Of a stretch of DNA of 64,000 nucleotides, positions 19,812 through 28,565 are shown one piece after another; position 1 is the first letter of the stretch; each line of letters opens with the position of its first letter. This DNA comes from Noviherbaspirillum saxi (lineage in GTDB: Bacteria; Pseudomonadota; Gammaproteobacteria; Burkholderiales; Burkholderiaceae_D). The stretch covers positions 1 to 64,000 of the forward strand of contig NZ_QYUO01000003.1 in the NCBI RefSeq assembly GCF_003591035.1, in the 5' to 3' direction. The notes beneath the pieces were generated by a model. That model was not told the DNA's origin, did no database searches, and saw only the letters and a list, made by a program, of their open reading frames with translations. The position numbers were made by a program, and so were the translations under genes.

Positions 19812-19842
19812 GATGCCGGCCTGACCGAGACAGGCCGGCATC
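19812..19842. terminator. Hairpin between converging bufferin operon and beta-lactamase
   Basis: A perfect 12-bp stem (GATGCCGGCCTG with CAGGCCGGCATC) and a 7-nt loop lies 45 bp after the DoxX stop. A short TGTATTT follows on the plus strand. It probably terminates the bufferin operon and perhaps transcription from the opposite side. Confidence 0.6.
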
Positions 19843-19882
19843 CTGTATTTCGGCGAGCCGTTCAGTCCCGTATCCGCTCCAA

Positions 19883-20713
19883 TTATTGCAGCAAGCCGAG
19901 ATTGCGCAGGATAGTCTTCGTAATCCGGTGCCGTGCCGCTGCATCTTCATCCTTCCGAATTTCGATATTAGTCGCGTAAAAATATACTTGGCCTTCCCGC
20001 TCCAGATAGCCGACAAGCCATCCTGTTTGCGGCTTGCTCTTGTCTTCCAGTGCAGCCCATCCGGTCTTGCCGCTCAGCCGGTATTGCGGCGTATTTTCGA
20101 GGACCAGGAGATCCTTGACCACGCGCGTCGTGCGTTCCGATACACCCAGCTTTCCGAAATAGAAGCGATGCAGGAAGTGCACTTGTTCCTCTGCCGAGAT
20201 ACCCAGGCCCCCACTAAGCCAGAACTGGTCAATACCGCCGGATATATCCCCGTTGCCATAGCCCATGCGATTCAGGTATGACTGCATGCGTTCTGGACCG
20301 ACACGCCGTGCGATTTCCTTGTAGAACCAGACCACCGAATTCGGCAGTGCCGTTCGCAGCGTGTGATCCTGCGCCCAAACGGCCGGCCACCACGACTGAC
20401 GCGGGTCGGCTTGGGCGTTCCAGGTCAGCGCGAAATCAGGCCCGATTGCGACGCCAGATTCCAATGCGATCAAGGTGTTCGGGATTTTGAAGGTGGATGC
20501 CGGAAGAAAGCGTTGCCTCGACCTTTCAGGGTTGTGTCGTACGATCTCGCCGTTCTGGGCGTTCAGGAGCACAAAGGTCCCTTCCAGATTTTCCTGCTTG
20601 AAGACGGCGGCAATATCGGTTTGCTGCAGTGGGGTTGCCGCATGAACGGCGGACACTGCGAGCGCGATGCAGCTAACTGCGATTGCCCCAAGCAATCGGA
20701 TCAGTGGTTTCAT
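19883..20713 (-). CDS. Class D (OXA-type) beta-lactamase
   Basis: The 276-residue protein has a Sec signal (cleavage near VHAATP, residue 25) and all class D motifs: S73-T-F-K76 (nucleophile and carbamylated Lys), S126-V-V, Y152-G-N and K216-T-G. It hydrolyses beta-lactams in the periplasm. The length and motif spacing indicate a functional enzyme. It is flanked by chromosomal genes without integron or IS sequences, so it looks like an intrinsic chromosomal gene. The substrate spectrum cannot be read from sequence. Confidence 0.93.
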   Translation of the reverse strand: MKPLIRLLGAIAVSCIALAVSAVHAATPLQQTDIAAVFKQENLEGTFVLLNAQNGEIVRHNPERSRQRFLPASTFKIPNTLIALESGVAIGPDFALTWNAQADPRQSWWPAVWAQDHTLRTALPNSVVWFYKEIARRVGPERMQSYLNRMGYGNGDISGGIDQFWLSGGLGISAEEQVHFLHRFYFGKLGVSERTTRVVKDLLVLENTPQYRLSGKTGWAALEDKSKPQTGWLVGYLEREGQVYFYATNIEIRKDEDAAARHRITKTILRNLGLLQ

Positions 20714-20839
20714 GGTAAATCCTTTCGGAAGCGGTTCGGTTGATTAAGGCGATTGAGCTCAATGCGAACGAGAGAATAGTTTTTTTCCGGCCCCCGGCCA
20801 ACTTGCGCACTGTAACCGCTGTAACATTCCGATGCATCA

Positions 20840-22441
20840 ATGCCTTCATTTAAAGATTCCATGACTTCCATAGACGCCACCGACATCGAACTCGCGCCGC
20901 CATATCGCGTGAATGGACAGCGGATGCGCTTTCAGTCGCTATGGCTGCTGCTGCGTATTTATTACGCTCAGCGGACTGCCGGTGTCAGCGTTTCTGTCGC
21001 CACGGTACAAGCCCGTTTTCCGGGTAATGCCAACGTCCGCATGACGGTTTCGCGCGCTTTCGCGGACTTCAGGAATTGGGGAATTGATGTGGGTTGGGGA
21101 CATGAGCGTAGCTGTGAACCGGCACTGCTGAACCCGGCACGGCGAAGCCAGGGGCCGTTCTGGATGGATGCCGCGACTGCCGCACGGCTACGTTTGCACC
21201 TGAACGGCGTCGAAGCAACGCCGGAGTCGCTTGCCCATTTCCTCGGGCTGGATGCAGCCGAGCCGGTACCGCGCGATCCCGTAACGTATGTGATGCAGGA
21301 CATCACATACTGGAATCATTTGACCCAGGCGATGCGGGTCGCGCAGGATGGATTTCCGGTAACAGCCAGCGCCAGCGTGGCTGAAAGTTTTCGTGCTGCC
21401 CAACATGCCGCGCAAGACGGTTTCCAACTCAGTCTCGCGCTGTTGAAGGAAAGTCTGGCATGGCGCAAGCACGGTCATTCAAGGCAGAGCCAGAAAACCT
21501 TGGGACGGCTCGACGAATTCCTCAAACCGTCCGCTTCCGTCGCTTCCATACCGACCATCTCGGCAATGGCGTTCGTCGCACGAGGATGGAACTATTACAC
21601 CAGTGGTAAAGCGGTTGCCGCACAAGCCGAGCTGGAGCGGCTTGCAACAGATCCGGCATTGCAGCCGGTGGTGAGGTATAACCCGCGCGTGCGTTTTGAG
21701 TATTTGAATCTGCGCGCCCTGATTCATAAAGGCATGGCCTTGAATCCGAAAGGACTCAAGCGAACGGACCGCATGCAGTTTGCAACGCAGGCGATCGCCG
21801 ATCTGTCGGATGCGCTGCAGGCGGCGTATGAAGCGGATTCGATCGACGCAGCGCAGGACGTTGCCGCAAACATAGGATTAACCATGTGGCTATGCTGGCA
21901 GAACGGCGTCATCGATCCGAACCGCGAGCAGGACGAGTATACGGTGCAGACCCAGGCGCTACGCTGGCTGGGTCTGTCCGAGTGGATCTGCGACCGCTTC
22001 GGCGTAGGAGGAAATTCGGCGTGGAACACGATCTTCCTGCTACGCATTGCGCGCGGCAGTTGCCAATCAAAAGGAAGAAATGATATCGATCACTTTCGCG
22101 CCCAGTCGCCATTGAAGGTCGAACAAGTAATTGATGCGGTTCGTCCCTTTCACGCGCCATTCTCCAAGGCCAAGGGATATGGGCGATGGTCTACCGTTGC
22201 CGCTTTTGTGCTGGAGGAACACGACACCGGACGGACGCGTTACGGTGCATTGCAAATCGCCAACCTGCTTCTGGAATACGCATGGTTCAGCGCGCATGAA
22301 AGAGGATTGTGCAAGGAGGCTTATAGTGCGGCGGAGCGGCTGACACAACTGATGATGACACTGCAGCCCAAGGAGCGATCCTTTTTCCGCCAAAGCATAA
22401 AGAGTCTTCCGGAAGAACTGCAACCAATGCAAAGGAAGTAA
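20840..22441 (+). CDS. Hypothetical protein, possible winged-helix plus helical-repeat regulator
   Basis: The 533-residue protein is not recognised. The first 80 residues (YRVNGQRMRFQSLWLLLRIYY then RFPGNANVRMTVSRAFADF) resemble a DNA-binding helical fold. The rest is alpha-helical with Trp/Tyr/Ala spacing like TPR repeats, for example AMAFVARGWNYYTSGKAVAAQAELERL at about 240-265. No signal peptide or membrane span is seen. Two in-frame starts are possible, 20840 and 20861. It lies 126 bp from the divergent beta-lactamase and 225 bp before the motor operon on the same strand. A regulator is possible, but unproven. Confidence 0.6.
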   Translation: MPSFKDSMTSIDATDIELAPPYRVNGQRMRFQSLWLLLRIYYAQRTAGVSVSVATVQARFPGNANVRMTVSRAFADFRNWGIDVGWGHERSCEPALLNPARRSQGPFWMDAATAARLRLHLNGVEATPESLAHFLGLDAAEPVPRDPVTYVMQDITYWNHLTQAMRVAQDGFPVTASASVAESFRAAQHAAQDGFQLSLALLKESLAWRKHGHSRQSQKTLGRLDEFLKPSASVASIPTISAMAFVARGWNYYTSGKAVAAQAELERLATDPALQPVVRYNPRVRFEYLNLRALIHKGMALNPKGLKRTDRMQFATQAIADLSDALQAAYEADSIDAAQDVAANIGLTMWLCWQNGVIDPNREQDEYTVQTQALRWLGLSEWICDRFGVGGNSAWNTIFLLRIARGSCQSKGRNDIDHFRAQSPLKVEQVIDAVRPFHAPFSKAKGYGRWSTVAAFVLEEHDTGRTRYGALQIANLLLEYAWFSAHERGLCKEAYSAAERLTQLMMTLQPKERSFFRQSIKSLPEELQPMQRK

Positions 22442-22502
22442 TTCCTAGTCCCGCCCGCAAGGTGAGCCAGATCACCGCTGGCGGACTTGTACTTCTGCTA
22501 TT

Positions 22503-22530
22503 TTGAGTTCCTGCTCTTCCGCGATATAAT
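22503..22530 (+). promoter_or_regulatory. Sigma70-like promoter of the DUF3348-motor operon
   Basis: TTGAGT (22503-22508), 16-bp spacer, and a perfect TATAAT (22525-22530). The leader to the ATG at 22667 would be about 130 nt. Nothing else was seen in the gap after 22441. Confidence 0.6.
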
Positions 22531-22666
22531 TGCGCCTTCGTCTATGCCATGAAATGGCCGCCGAAGTGGCTCAAATTCGCTAGAGCAGGACCAAAATGAG
22601 TGTTCATGCGGATAGCGGCGTGAACTATCAGCCCCCTGCCTTTTTCGATTTTGATTCCACCTGCAT

Positions 22667-23431
22667 ATGACGCGAGCATTAGCGCGTACAAATTTCCACA
22701 GTTCGAAGCTCATTCGCTGTCTCGCTGACCTGGCCATTGTAGATGCTGGCGGTGGCGGGAATGCATTTGCAGAAAAGCTGGGCCAGTGGATCCACTTTGC
22801 CGACGCAATCACCCTGTCTGCCGTGCACAACGACAGCATTGCAAGGCCGCCAAAAACGCAGCCCGAAGCGCAATCTGCGGAGGGTGTCGCCGCCGGTGTC
22901 GAATTCGACCGGATACAGGCGATCCTGGTAAATTCGATCACGAAGAGTTTCTCGCCCAACCTGGGCAAGACGCACATACAGTTGCCCACCCCTACACTTG
23001 AGCTTCCGATGGACCTCGGGACTGCGTATGTGCCGTATCGTCGGTTTTACGAAGCGCATCAGCGCGACATGGAATTGGGCGTTCAGCCTCTGCGGACCAA
23101 CGTCCGGGAAGCGCTGGCAAAGGCGTCGCCAAGGCTCAGGAAACTTGCCGACCTGGACGCGACGCTTGAGAAGATACTGCGCGAGCGCGAGAGTAAGTTG
23201 CTCTCGAAGGTGCCAGCGCTTCTTAAAAAACGTTTTGAGCAATTGTTCAAAACACATCAACAGAACCTTATTGATACTCAGCAGGCAGACAACCCTGCCG
23301 GTTGGACGCAAGCAGGAGGTTGGCTGGCGCGCTTTTGCAGTGACATGCAAATGCTGTTGCTGGCTGAAATAGAGCTTCGCTTGCAACCGACGATGGGCCT
23401 CCTTGAAGCATTCAAACAAGATACGCAATGA
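22667..23431 (+). CDS. DUF3348 protein, first gene of motor operon
   Basis: This 254-residue protein fits DUF3348, a family of unknown function found in betaproteobacteria and relatives at the head of the same four-gene operon. The N-terminal third (LIRCLADLAIVDAGGGGNAFAEKLGQWI) is a helical domain. A variable linker follows (residues 60-95), then RRFYEAHQRDMELGVQPLR and a long helical C-terminus. There is no signal peptide or membrane span, so it is probably cytoplasmic. The last codon overlaps the next gene start as ATGA. A ribosome site for the ATG at 22667 is not obvious. A role as cytoplasmic partner of the motor is inferred from the operon. Confidence 0.8.
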   Translation: MTRALARTNFHSSKLIRCLADLAIVDAGGGGNAFAEKLGQWIHFADAITLSAVHNDSIARPPKTQPEAQSAEGVAAGVEFDRIQAILVNSITKSFSPNLGKTHIQLPTPTLELPMDLGTAYVPYRRFYEAHQRDMELGVQPLRTNVREALAKASPRLRKLADLDATLEKILRERESKLLSKVPALLKKRFEQLFKTHQQNLIDTQQADNPAGWTQAGGWLARFCSDMQMLLLAEIELRLQPTMGLLEAFKQDTQ

Positions 23432-25617
23432 ATAGACATTTATTTACAGTCGCCTTCTTCCTGGGCGCACTTGGGATTGTTTGGGTCGGTGCCGGATTTA
23501 TCGACTCCAGTTTTCTGGCGCTGGCAATGACAAGCATTATTGGCGCAGTCTATGTATTTGGCGCGCTCGAACTGCGCCAGTTTCGTCAAGCGACATCCAC
23601 CTTGACAACCGCGCTGGCGGCGATTCCTGCAAACCTCACCGACCTCGCAGGCCTCGATAAGTGGCTGGTCGGCGTGCATCCTTCACTGCAAAATTCCGTG
23701 CGATTGCGCATCGAGGGCGAACGTGTCGGCTTGCCCGGCCCCGCCCTCACGCCATATCTGGTCGGGCTGCTCGTAATGTTGGGGATGCTCGGTACGTTTC
23801 TGGGAATGGTCGTCACTCTCAAGGGTGCAGTCTTTGCGCTCGAAAAAACAACCGATCTGCAGGCGATCCGCTCCGCACTTGCAGTGCCGGTCTCGGGATT
23901 GGGGTTGGCGTTCGGCACCTCGGTGGCGGGGGTTGCCGCATCGGCGATGCTGGGCTTGATGTCGGCGTTCAGTCGGCGCGAAAGAATGCTGACAGCGCAA
24001 TTGCTGGACACCAAAATTGCCACAGTGTTGCGCCGCTTTTCACTCATCCATCAGCGTCAGGAAACCTTCAGGGCGCTGCAGTTGCAATCTCAGGCCTTGC
24101 CCGCGGTAGTGGATAAATTGCAGGCGATGATGACGCAGATGGAAGGCATGAGCAACCAGTTGAACCAGCGCTTGCTCAGCAATCAAGAAGCTTTTCACAG
24201 CAATGTCAAAGGCGTCTATACCGACCTGGCATGCGCAGTGGATAAATCCCTGCGCGAGAGCTTGAGCCAAAGCGCGCAGGCTGCCGGCGAAAGCATCAAG
24301 CCCGTGGTCGAAGCTGCGATGAGTGGGATCGCGCGTGAATCGACGGCGATGCACGAACGCATGGCCGATACAGTGCAGATGCAACTCGACGGACTTTCTG
24401 CGCGGTTCGGCGCTACCGCCGCTACCGTGGCCGAAACCTGGACGGCGGCACTCAATAGTCACGAACAGGCAAGCGCCGGCATCGTCACGGGTGTGGGCCG
24501 CGCGCTGGAGGCATTCAACGAAACATTCGAGCAGCGTGCAGGCGCTCTCGTGGCCACAGTTGGCGAGGCCTACGCCAGCCTGCAGACCGATCAGGCAGAA
24601 CGCGACAAACAGCGACAGCAGGCCTGGGCGCAGTCGTTGGAAGCAGTGACGGCGGCGCTCACTCATGAATTGCAGCAAACGAGCGCGCAAACGCTTTCTC
24701 AACAGCAGAAAATCTGCGACACCTTGACCCGGACCGCGCAAGACATTACCGAACATGCGCAGATCAGCGCCAGCAATACGCTGGTCGAAACAACGCGCTT
24801 GATCGCGTGCGCCGAAGAATTGATGCGCGCCCGCATTACCTCTGAAACGCAGTGGATGGAGCAACATCGCGAACGCATGGATCAACTGACTAACATGTTG
24901 CGTAGCGAACTCGGCGCGCTCAAAGATGAAGAAGCCTTGCGTGGCAATGCAGCGGTTGAACGGCTGGATCAATTGCAAAATGCGTTGCAAACTGCGCTGA
25001 CAAGTCATTTGACAACCCTTGGCACCGCGCTGGAAGAACCAATCACGCAGCTCATCCAGACAGCCTCGGAAGCGCCACGTGCCGCGGCAGAAGTGATTGG
25101 GCAATTACGTCAGGAAATATCCAACAGTGTGGCACGCGACAACGAACTGCTTGAGGAACGCAGCCGTATTATGGAAACACTCAACGCACTGCTCAATGCG
25201 ATCAATCATGCTTCCCTTGAACAGCGTGGCGTGATCGATTCCCTGGTCGCGTCCTCCGCGGCGGCACTCGACGCGGCCGGCAGCGCGTTTTCAGACAATG
25301 TAACCACCGAAGCCACCAAGCTGGCCGACGTTGCCGCACACGTCACCAGCAGCGCTGTCGACGTATCGAGCCTGAGCGAAGCCTTTGGTTTTGCCGTGCA
25401 ATCGTTCAATGACGCCAATGAAAAACTGATCGCCAACCTGCAGCGCATTGAAGGCGCGATGGACAAATCCATGTCGAGAAGCGACGAGCAACTCGCCTAT
25501 TACGTGGCCCAGGCACGTGAAATCATTGATCTGAGCATGGCGTCGCAAAAAGAAGTCCTTGAAGAGCTGCGCCAGTTGCCGGCAAAGCAAACCATGGTTG
25601 CCGAAGAGGTCAGGTAA
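23428..25617 (+). CDS. MotA/ExbB-like channel subunit with long coiled-coil tail (DUF802)
   Basis: The protein has 729 residues. Four membrane spans are predicted at about 5-24, 29-47, 108-132 and 151-181. The last two (LVGLLVMLGMLGTFLGMVV and SGLGLAFGTSVAGVAASAMLG) look like the channel helices of MotA/TolQ/ExbB proteins, with small residues and the conserved Thr. From residue 190 to the end is an uninterrupted helical tail of about 540 residues with Gln, Ala and Glu heptads. ZorA of Zorya defence has the same plan. It should form a pentameric ion channel around the MotB-like subunit encoded next. DUF802 repeats are known in such proteins. Confidence 0.85.
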   Translation: MNRHLFTVAFFLGALGIVWVGAGFIDSSFLALAMTSIIGAVYVFGALELRQFRQATSTLTTALAAIPANLTDLAGLDKWLVGVHPSLQNSVRLRIEGERVGLPGPALTPYLVGLLVMLGMLGTFLGMVVTLKGAVFALEKTTDLQAIRSALAVPVSGLGLAFGTSVAGVAASAMLGLMSAFSRRERMLTAQLLDTKIATVLRRFSLIHQRQETFRALQLQSQALPAVVDKLQAMMTQMEGMSNQLNQRLLSNQEAFHSNVKGVYTDLACAVDKSLRESLSQSAQAAGESIKPVVEAAMSGIARESTAMHERMADTVQMQLDGLSARFGATAATVAETWTAALNSHEQASAGIVTGVGRALEAFNETFEQRAGALVATVGEAYASLQTDQAERDKQRQQAWAQSLEAVTAALTHELQQTSAQTLSQQQKICDTLTRTAQDITEHAQISASNTLVETTRLIACAEELMRARITSETQWMEQHRERMDQLTNMLRSELGALKDEEALRGNAAVERLDQLQNALQTALTSHLTTLGTALEEPITQLIQTASEAPRAAAEVIGQLRQEISNSVARDNELLEERSRIMETLNALLNAINHASLEQRGVIDSLVASSAAALDAAGSAFSDNVTTEATKLADVAAHVTSSAVDVSSLSEAFGFAVQSFNDANEKLIANLQRIEGAMDKSMSRSDEQLAYYVAQAREIIDLSMASQKEVLEELRQLPAKQTMVAEEVR

Positions 25618-26264
25618 TGAATGACAGCGTGGATGACAGCGATGCTGGCGTGGAACACGCCGCGCAGGTCTGGCCCGCTTTTGGCGATCTGATGTCGAGC
25701 CTGCTGGGCGCTTTTGTGCTGCTATTGGTGGGTGTGGTGGCCGTCCAGATGGAATTGACATCGCATCTTCAAGACGAAGTGAAAAAGCGCCAGCTCGAAG
25801 AACAGCGCCGCATGAGCCTGGAAAAAGCGCTGGCGATTCCGTTGGCCACGGGGCGCATCACCTTGAACAATGGGCGCATTGGCATCAGCGGCCAGGTACT
25901 GTTCACGCCCAATTCAGACCAGTTGCAGCCTGATGGCCGGCAACTGTTGAATAGCCTTGTCACACCACTGCGGGCTTATCTGGCGGCACGTGATGAAATG
26001 CTCATGGTGAGCGGTTTTACCGATGACAAGCGCATACGGAGCGGCCCGTTTGCGGACAATTGGGAATTGTCCGCCCAGCGCGCTTTGACAGTCACCCGTA
26101 CCTTGATCGAGGAAGGAATGCCGTCTTCCATGGTATTTGCAGCAGCCTTTGGTTCCGAGCAGCCGGTACAGCCAAACACCGATGACGCGGCGCGTGCGCA
26201 AAACCGACGAGTGGAAATGGCGCCCGTGCCGAAAACCGCCAATGCCAAAAATGCCGCTACATGA
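25617..26264 (+). CDS. MotB/OmpA-like stator partner
   Basis: The protein has 215 residues with one membrane span at about 21-44 (FGDLMSSLLGAFVLLLVGVV). Asp24 sits at the start of it like the proton-binding aspartate of MotB and ZorB. After a coiled-coil linker (45-75) comes an OmpA-type peptidoglycan-binding domain (about 95-205; SGFTDDKR, NWELSAQRALTVTRTL and RAQNRRVEM). The start codon overlaps the previous stop by one base (TAATG). With the upstream channel protein it should make an ion-driven stator-like unit anchored to the cell wall. Confidence 0.88.
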   Translation: MNDSVDDSDAGVEHAAQVWPAFGDLMSSLLGAFVLLLVGVVAVQMELTSHLQDEVKKRQLEEQRRMSLEKALAIPLATGRITLNNGRIGISGQVLFTPNSDQLQPDGRQLLNSLVTPLRAYLAARDEMLMVSGFTDDKRIRSGPFADNWELSAQRALTVTRTLIEEGMPSSMVFAAAFGSEQPVQPNTDDAARAQNRRVEMAPVPKTANAKNAAT

Positions 26265-27004
26265 ATGAGTCGGATCTCAGAGAAAGCATGGATGCGCCAC
26301 TGGAATCATCCGTTGATTTCAACGCGCTGATCGCTTCCCTGCGCGCGGCAGGTGCGGACCGGTTTGACCCTGTGCGCTTGCACTATATTGAAGTGCTGGC
26401 CAGGCGCGCAAGTGCGCATCGGGGAAGCGTCAAACGCATGCTCGACGCCAAACTGGCGCAAGCGCTGGCGGTGTTTAAAGAACGCTTTGATCAAGCGCAA
26501 TGCGAAGCCAGCGAAACCGTCGCCCGAAGTGTGCAGCAATATCCGCATGCGGCCGACGATCTGCAGCGTCTCTTTGTCGCCGGTGATTTCAAAGGATTAC
26601 GGCAATTTATCGCCACTCTGCAGGCCCGCGAACAATCCGCATCTTTGGGCGCGCTGGTGCGCCGGCTTGAGCGACATTCTCCGGAAAATGCGGATGCGCG
26701 TCTGAGGGGGAATGCCGGATCGCGTCCCGAACTGAAGACCATACGGGATTTCAGAAACACCTGGTCAAAACTGAGCGTTGACAAACAGGTAGCACAGGCA
26801 CTTGAGCAAGCGCCAACGAATGCCGGACCGATTAATTCCCACATGCTGGTGCTGCGCTCACTAGCATTGATGCGTGATATCTCACCTGATTATCTCAACC
26901 GGTTTATGTCTTATGCAGATACTTTGTTATGTCTCGATCAATATGAGAAGGAAAAGCTGGGAAGTCCTAAAAAACATCAGATAGCGAAGGCGGCAAAAAA
27001 ATAA
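26261..27004 (+). CDS. DUF2894 protein, last gene of motor operon
   Basis: The 247-residue protein fits DUF2894. It is helical and soluble, with LHYIEVLARRASAHRGSVKRMLDAKLAQAL at about 45-75 and an ending rich in Lys and Arg (EKEKLGSPKKHQIAKAAKK). The segment NSHMLVLRSLALMRDISPDYLNRFMSYADTLLCLDQYE (190-227) looks like the most conserved part. It overlaps the OmpA gene as ATGA. Family function is not known; a cytoplasmic partner of the channel tail is inferred. Confidence 0.8.
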   Translation: MNESDLRESMDAPLESSVDFNALIASLRAAGADRFDPVRLHYIEVLARRASAHRGSVKRMLDAKLAQALAVFKERFDQAQCEASETVARSVQQYPHAADDLQRLFVAGDFKGLRQFIATLQAREQSASLGALVRRLERHSPENADARLRGNAGSRPELKTIRDFRNTWSKLSVDKQVAQALEQAPTNAGPINSHMLVLRSLALMRDISPDYLNRFMSYADTLLCLDQYEKEKLGSPKKHQIAKAAKK

Positions 27005-27051
27005 ACTGTCGTTATGGACGATGATCCGTCGTTATCACGCTGCCCTTGCCT

Positions 27052-27092
27052 GCCATAGTGAAAGCAGTTGGTTACCCTGCTTTCACTATGGC
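27052..27092. terminator. Perfect 16-bp hairpin between converging operons
   Basis: GCCATAGTGAAAGCAG and its reverse complement are separated by a 9-nt loop. The hairpin lies between the DUF2894 stop and the UbiD stop, so it can serve both directions. No strong U-tract is present on either side. Confidence 0.6.
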
Positions 27093-27108
27093 TAGCTTGT
27101 AAAGGGAA

Positions 27109-28491
27109 TCACATTCTCACACCCGACAGTATCTGCATCGCCCGCTGCATCTTTTCCGGTCCGATCTGCGCACGTATGCCGTCGAAGTTCGGCCCACGCG
27201 TGGCATCCAGCCCCATCCGCGAGGTCGTGCCGGCACCGGACGCCGAGGGATCCAGCGCACTGCCTGGCAAGCCATCCACGATCACCACATCTAAATGTGG
27301 CTGCAGATGGGTTGCGACCGCCCACAGGACTTCTTCGTCGCGCGTAATATCGACGTCGGAATCGACCGCGATAACCGTCTTCAGATACGGGTCCCAGCCA
27401 AGCAAACCCAACATCACCTGACGTGCTTCGCCGGCGCGCATCTGCTTCAATGCGACATAGGCATGAAAATGCGTGCCCGAACTCGGATAGTGGACAGCCG
27501 TCACGCCCGGGAAGCGTTCCTTGAGCTTTTCAACCATCTCGGATTCGCGCGGCACCCGGCCAAGATTGAGGTGCTCGGCAGAATTGCCTCCGACCACGTC
27601 CACCAGGATCGCATCGCGCCGGCGCAGCACGGATTCGACGCGGAACAGGTTATTGGTCGAGCGATCCGACGAATAACCGGTGAATTCTCCGAACGGTCCC
27701 TCTTCCACCTTGGCTTCGGGATCGATCACGCCTTCCAGCACGATCTCGGCATAGGCCGGGACGGCAATCCCATATTTCGGCGTGCGGATCACGTCCAGCG
27801 GGGCACCGAACAAGCCACCCGCGACATCCCGTTCATCAACACCGAACGGAAGACGGGCCGCGCCGGCCAGCATGAATAAGGGATGCGCCCCGATGACCAT
27901 CGCCACTGGCAAGGGTTTGCCGCGTTCCTTCGCGATCTGCAACAGGCGCCACAGATGGCCGCGCGAATGCAGACTGGTCGCAATCTCCGTCTTCGAATGC
28001 AGCATCGAACGATGGTAGCTGACATTACCGACGCCGGTATCCGGATGTTCCGCTACCAGAATGGAATTGGTGATGTATGGGCAGCGGTCAGTTGCAAAAT
28101 GCTTGATGATGGGTAGCGTAGTCAGATCGATCTGGCGTTGCTCGACGGTATCGACGATGGGGCCGCTTTGCACCAGGCGCGGCGGCATCATACGCCGGCT
28201 GCGTGCCTGATATTCCTGGTGAATGCCGGCGGCGTCGACACCGAGCATGCGGCCTATTCTTTCGCGCGACGCAAAGATATTGGTCACCAGTTGCGCGCCC
28301 AGATCCTTCACGTTTTCAAATACGAGCAGCGGATGTTTTCCTTGCGACGCAAGTTCCCACACGACGGCGGTCGCATCCTGGTCGGTACTGATTTCTTCCT
28401 TGACGGTGAGTACGTCGTCGGAATGCTTGTCCCGGTAATGCTGCAGGAATTGATGAAAATCCTGGTGGCCTGGAGAAGTTGACAGAGTCAT
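27109..28491 (-). CDS. UbiD-family prenylated-FMN decarboxylase
   Basis: The 460-residue protein matches the UbiD family through its N-terminal domain and the core EGPFGEFTGYSSDRSTNN, LVDVVGGNSAEHLNLGRVPRESEM and DSDVDITRDEEVLWAVATH. The conserved acidic and Arg residues of the prFMN site (for example EGPFGE, and D-x-D-x-x-R-x-x-E) are present. Such enzymes reversibly decarboxylate aromatic or unsaturated acids, using a cofactor made by UbiX, which is not encoded here. Two amidohydrolases are encoded upstream on the same strand with 74-bp and 46-bp gaps, suggesting one catabolic operon. The substrate is not known. Confidence 0.88.
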   Translation of the reverse strand: MTLSTSPGHQDFHQFLQHYRDKHSDDVLTVKEEISTDQDATAVVWELASQGKHPLLVFENVKDLGAQLVTNIFASRERIGRMLGVDAAGIHQEYQARSRRMMPPRLVQSGPIVDTVEQRQIDLTTLPIIKHFATDRCPYITNSILVAEHPDTGVGNVSYHRSMLHSKTEIATSLHSRGHLWRLLQIAKERGKPLPVAMVIGAHPLFMLAGAARLPFGVDERDVAGGLFGAPLDVIRTPKYGIAVPAYAEIVLEGVIDPEAKVEEGPFGEFTGYSSDRSTNNLFRVESVLRRRDAILVDVVGGNSAEHLNLGRVPRESEMVEKLKERFPGVTAVHYPSSGTHFHAYVALKQMRAGEARQVMLGLLGWDPYLKTVIAVDSDVDITRDEEVLWAVATHLQPHLDVVIVDGLPGSALDPSASGAGTTSRMGLDATRGPNFDGIRAQIGPEKMQRAMQILSGVRM

Positions 28492-28565
28492 TTTGTTTTC
28501 TCTTTAAATCGGCTCGACGGCACGCAATATTCATTTGCGTGCCGTCCACAGCACAGTTACCTAAC

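Noticed and set aside
19883..20713. OXA gene as part of a mobile resistance cassette
   Set aside because: No integrase, attC-like site or IS flanks it; it appears chromosomal.
20812..20837. Possible third SigF promoter before the gene at 20840
   Set aside because: GTAACC is present at 20812-20817 but the sequence 16 bp later is GCAT, not CGAA.
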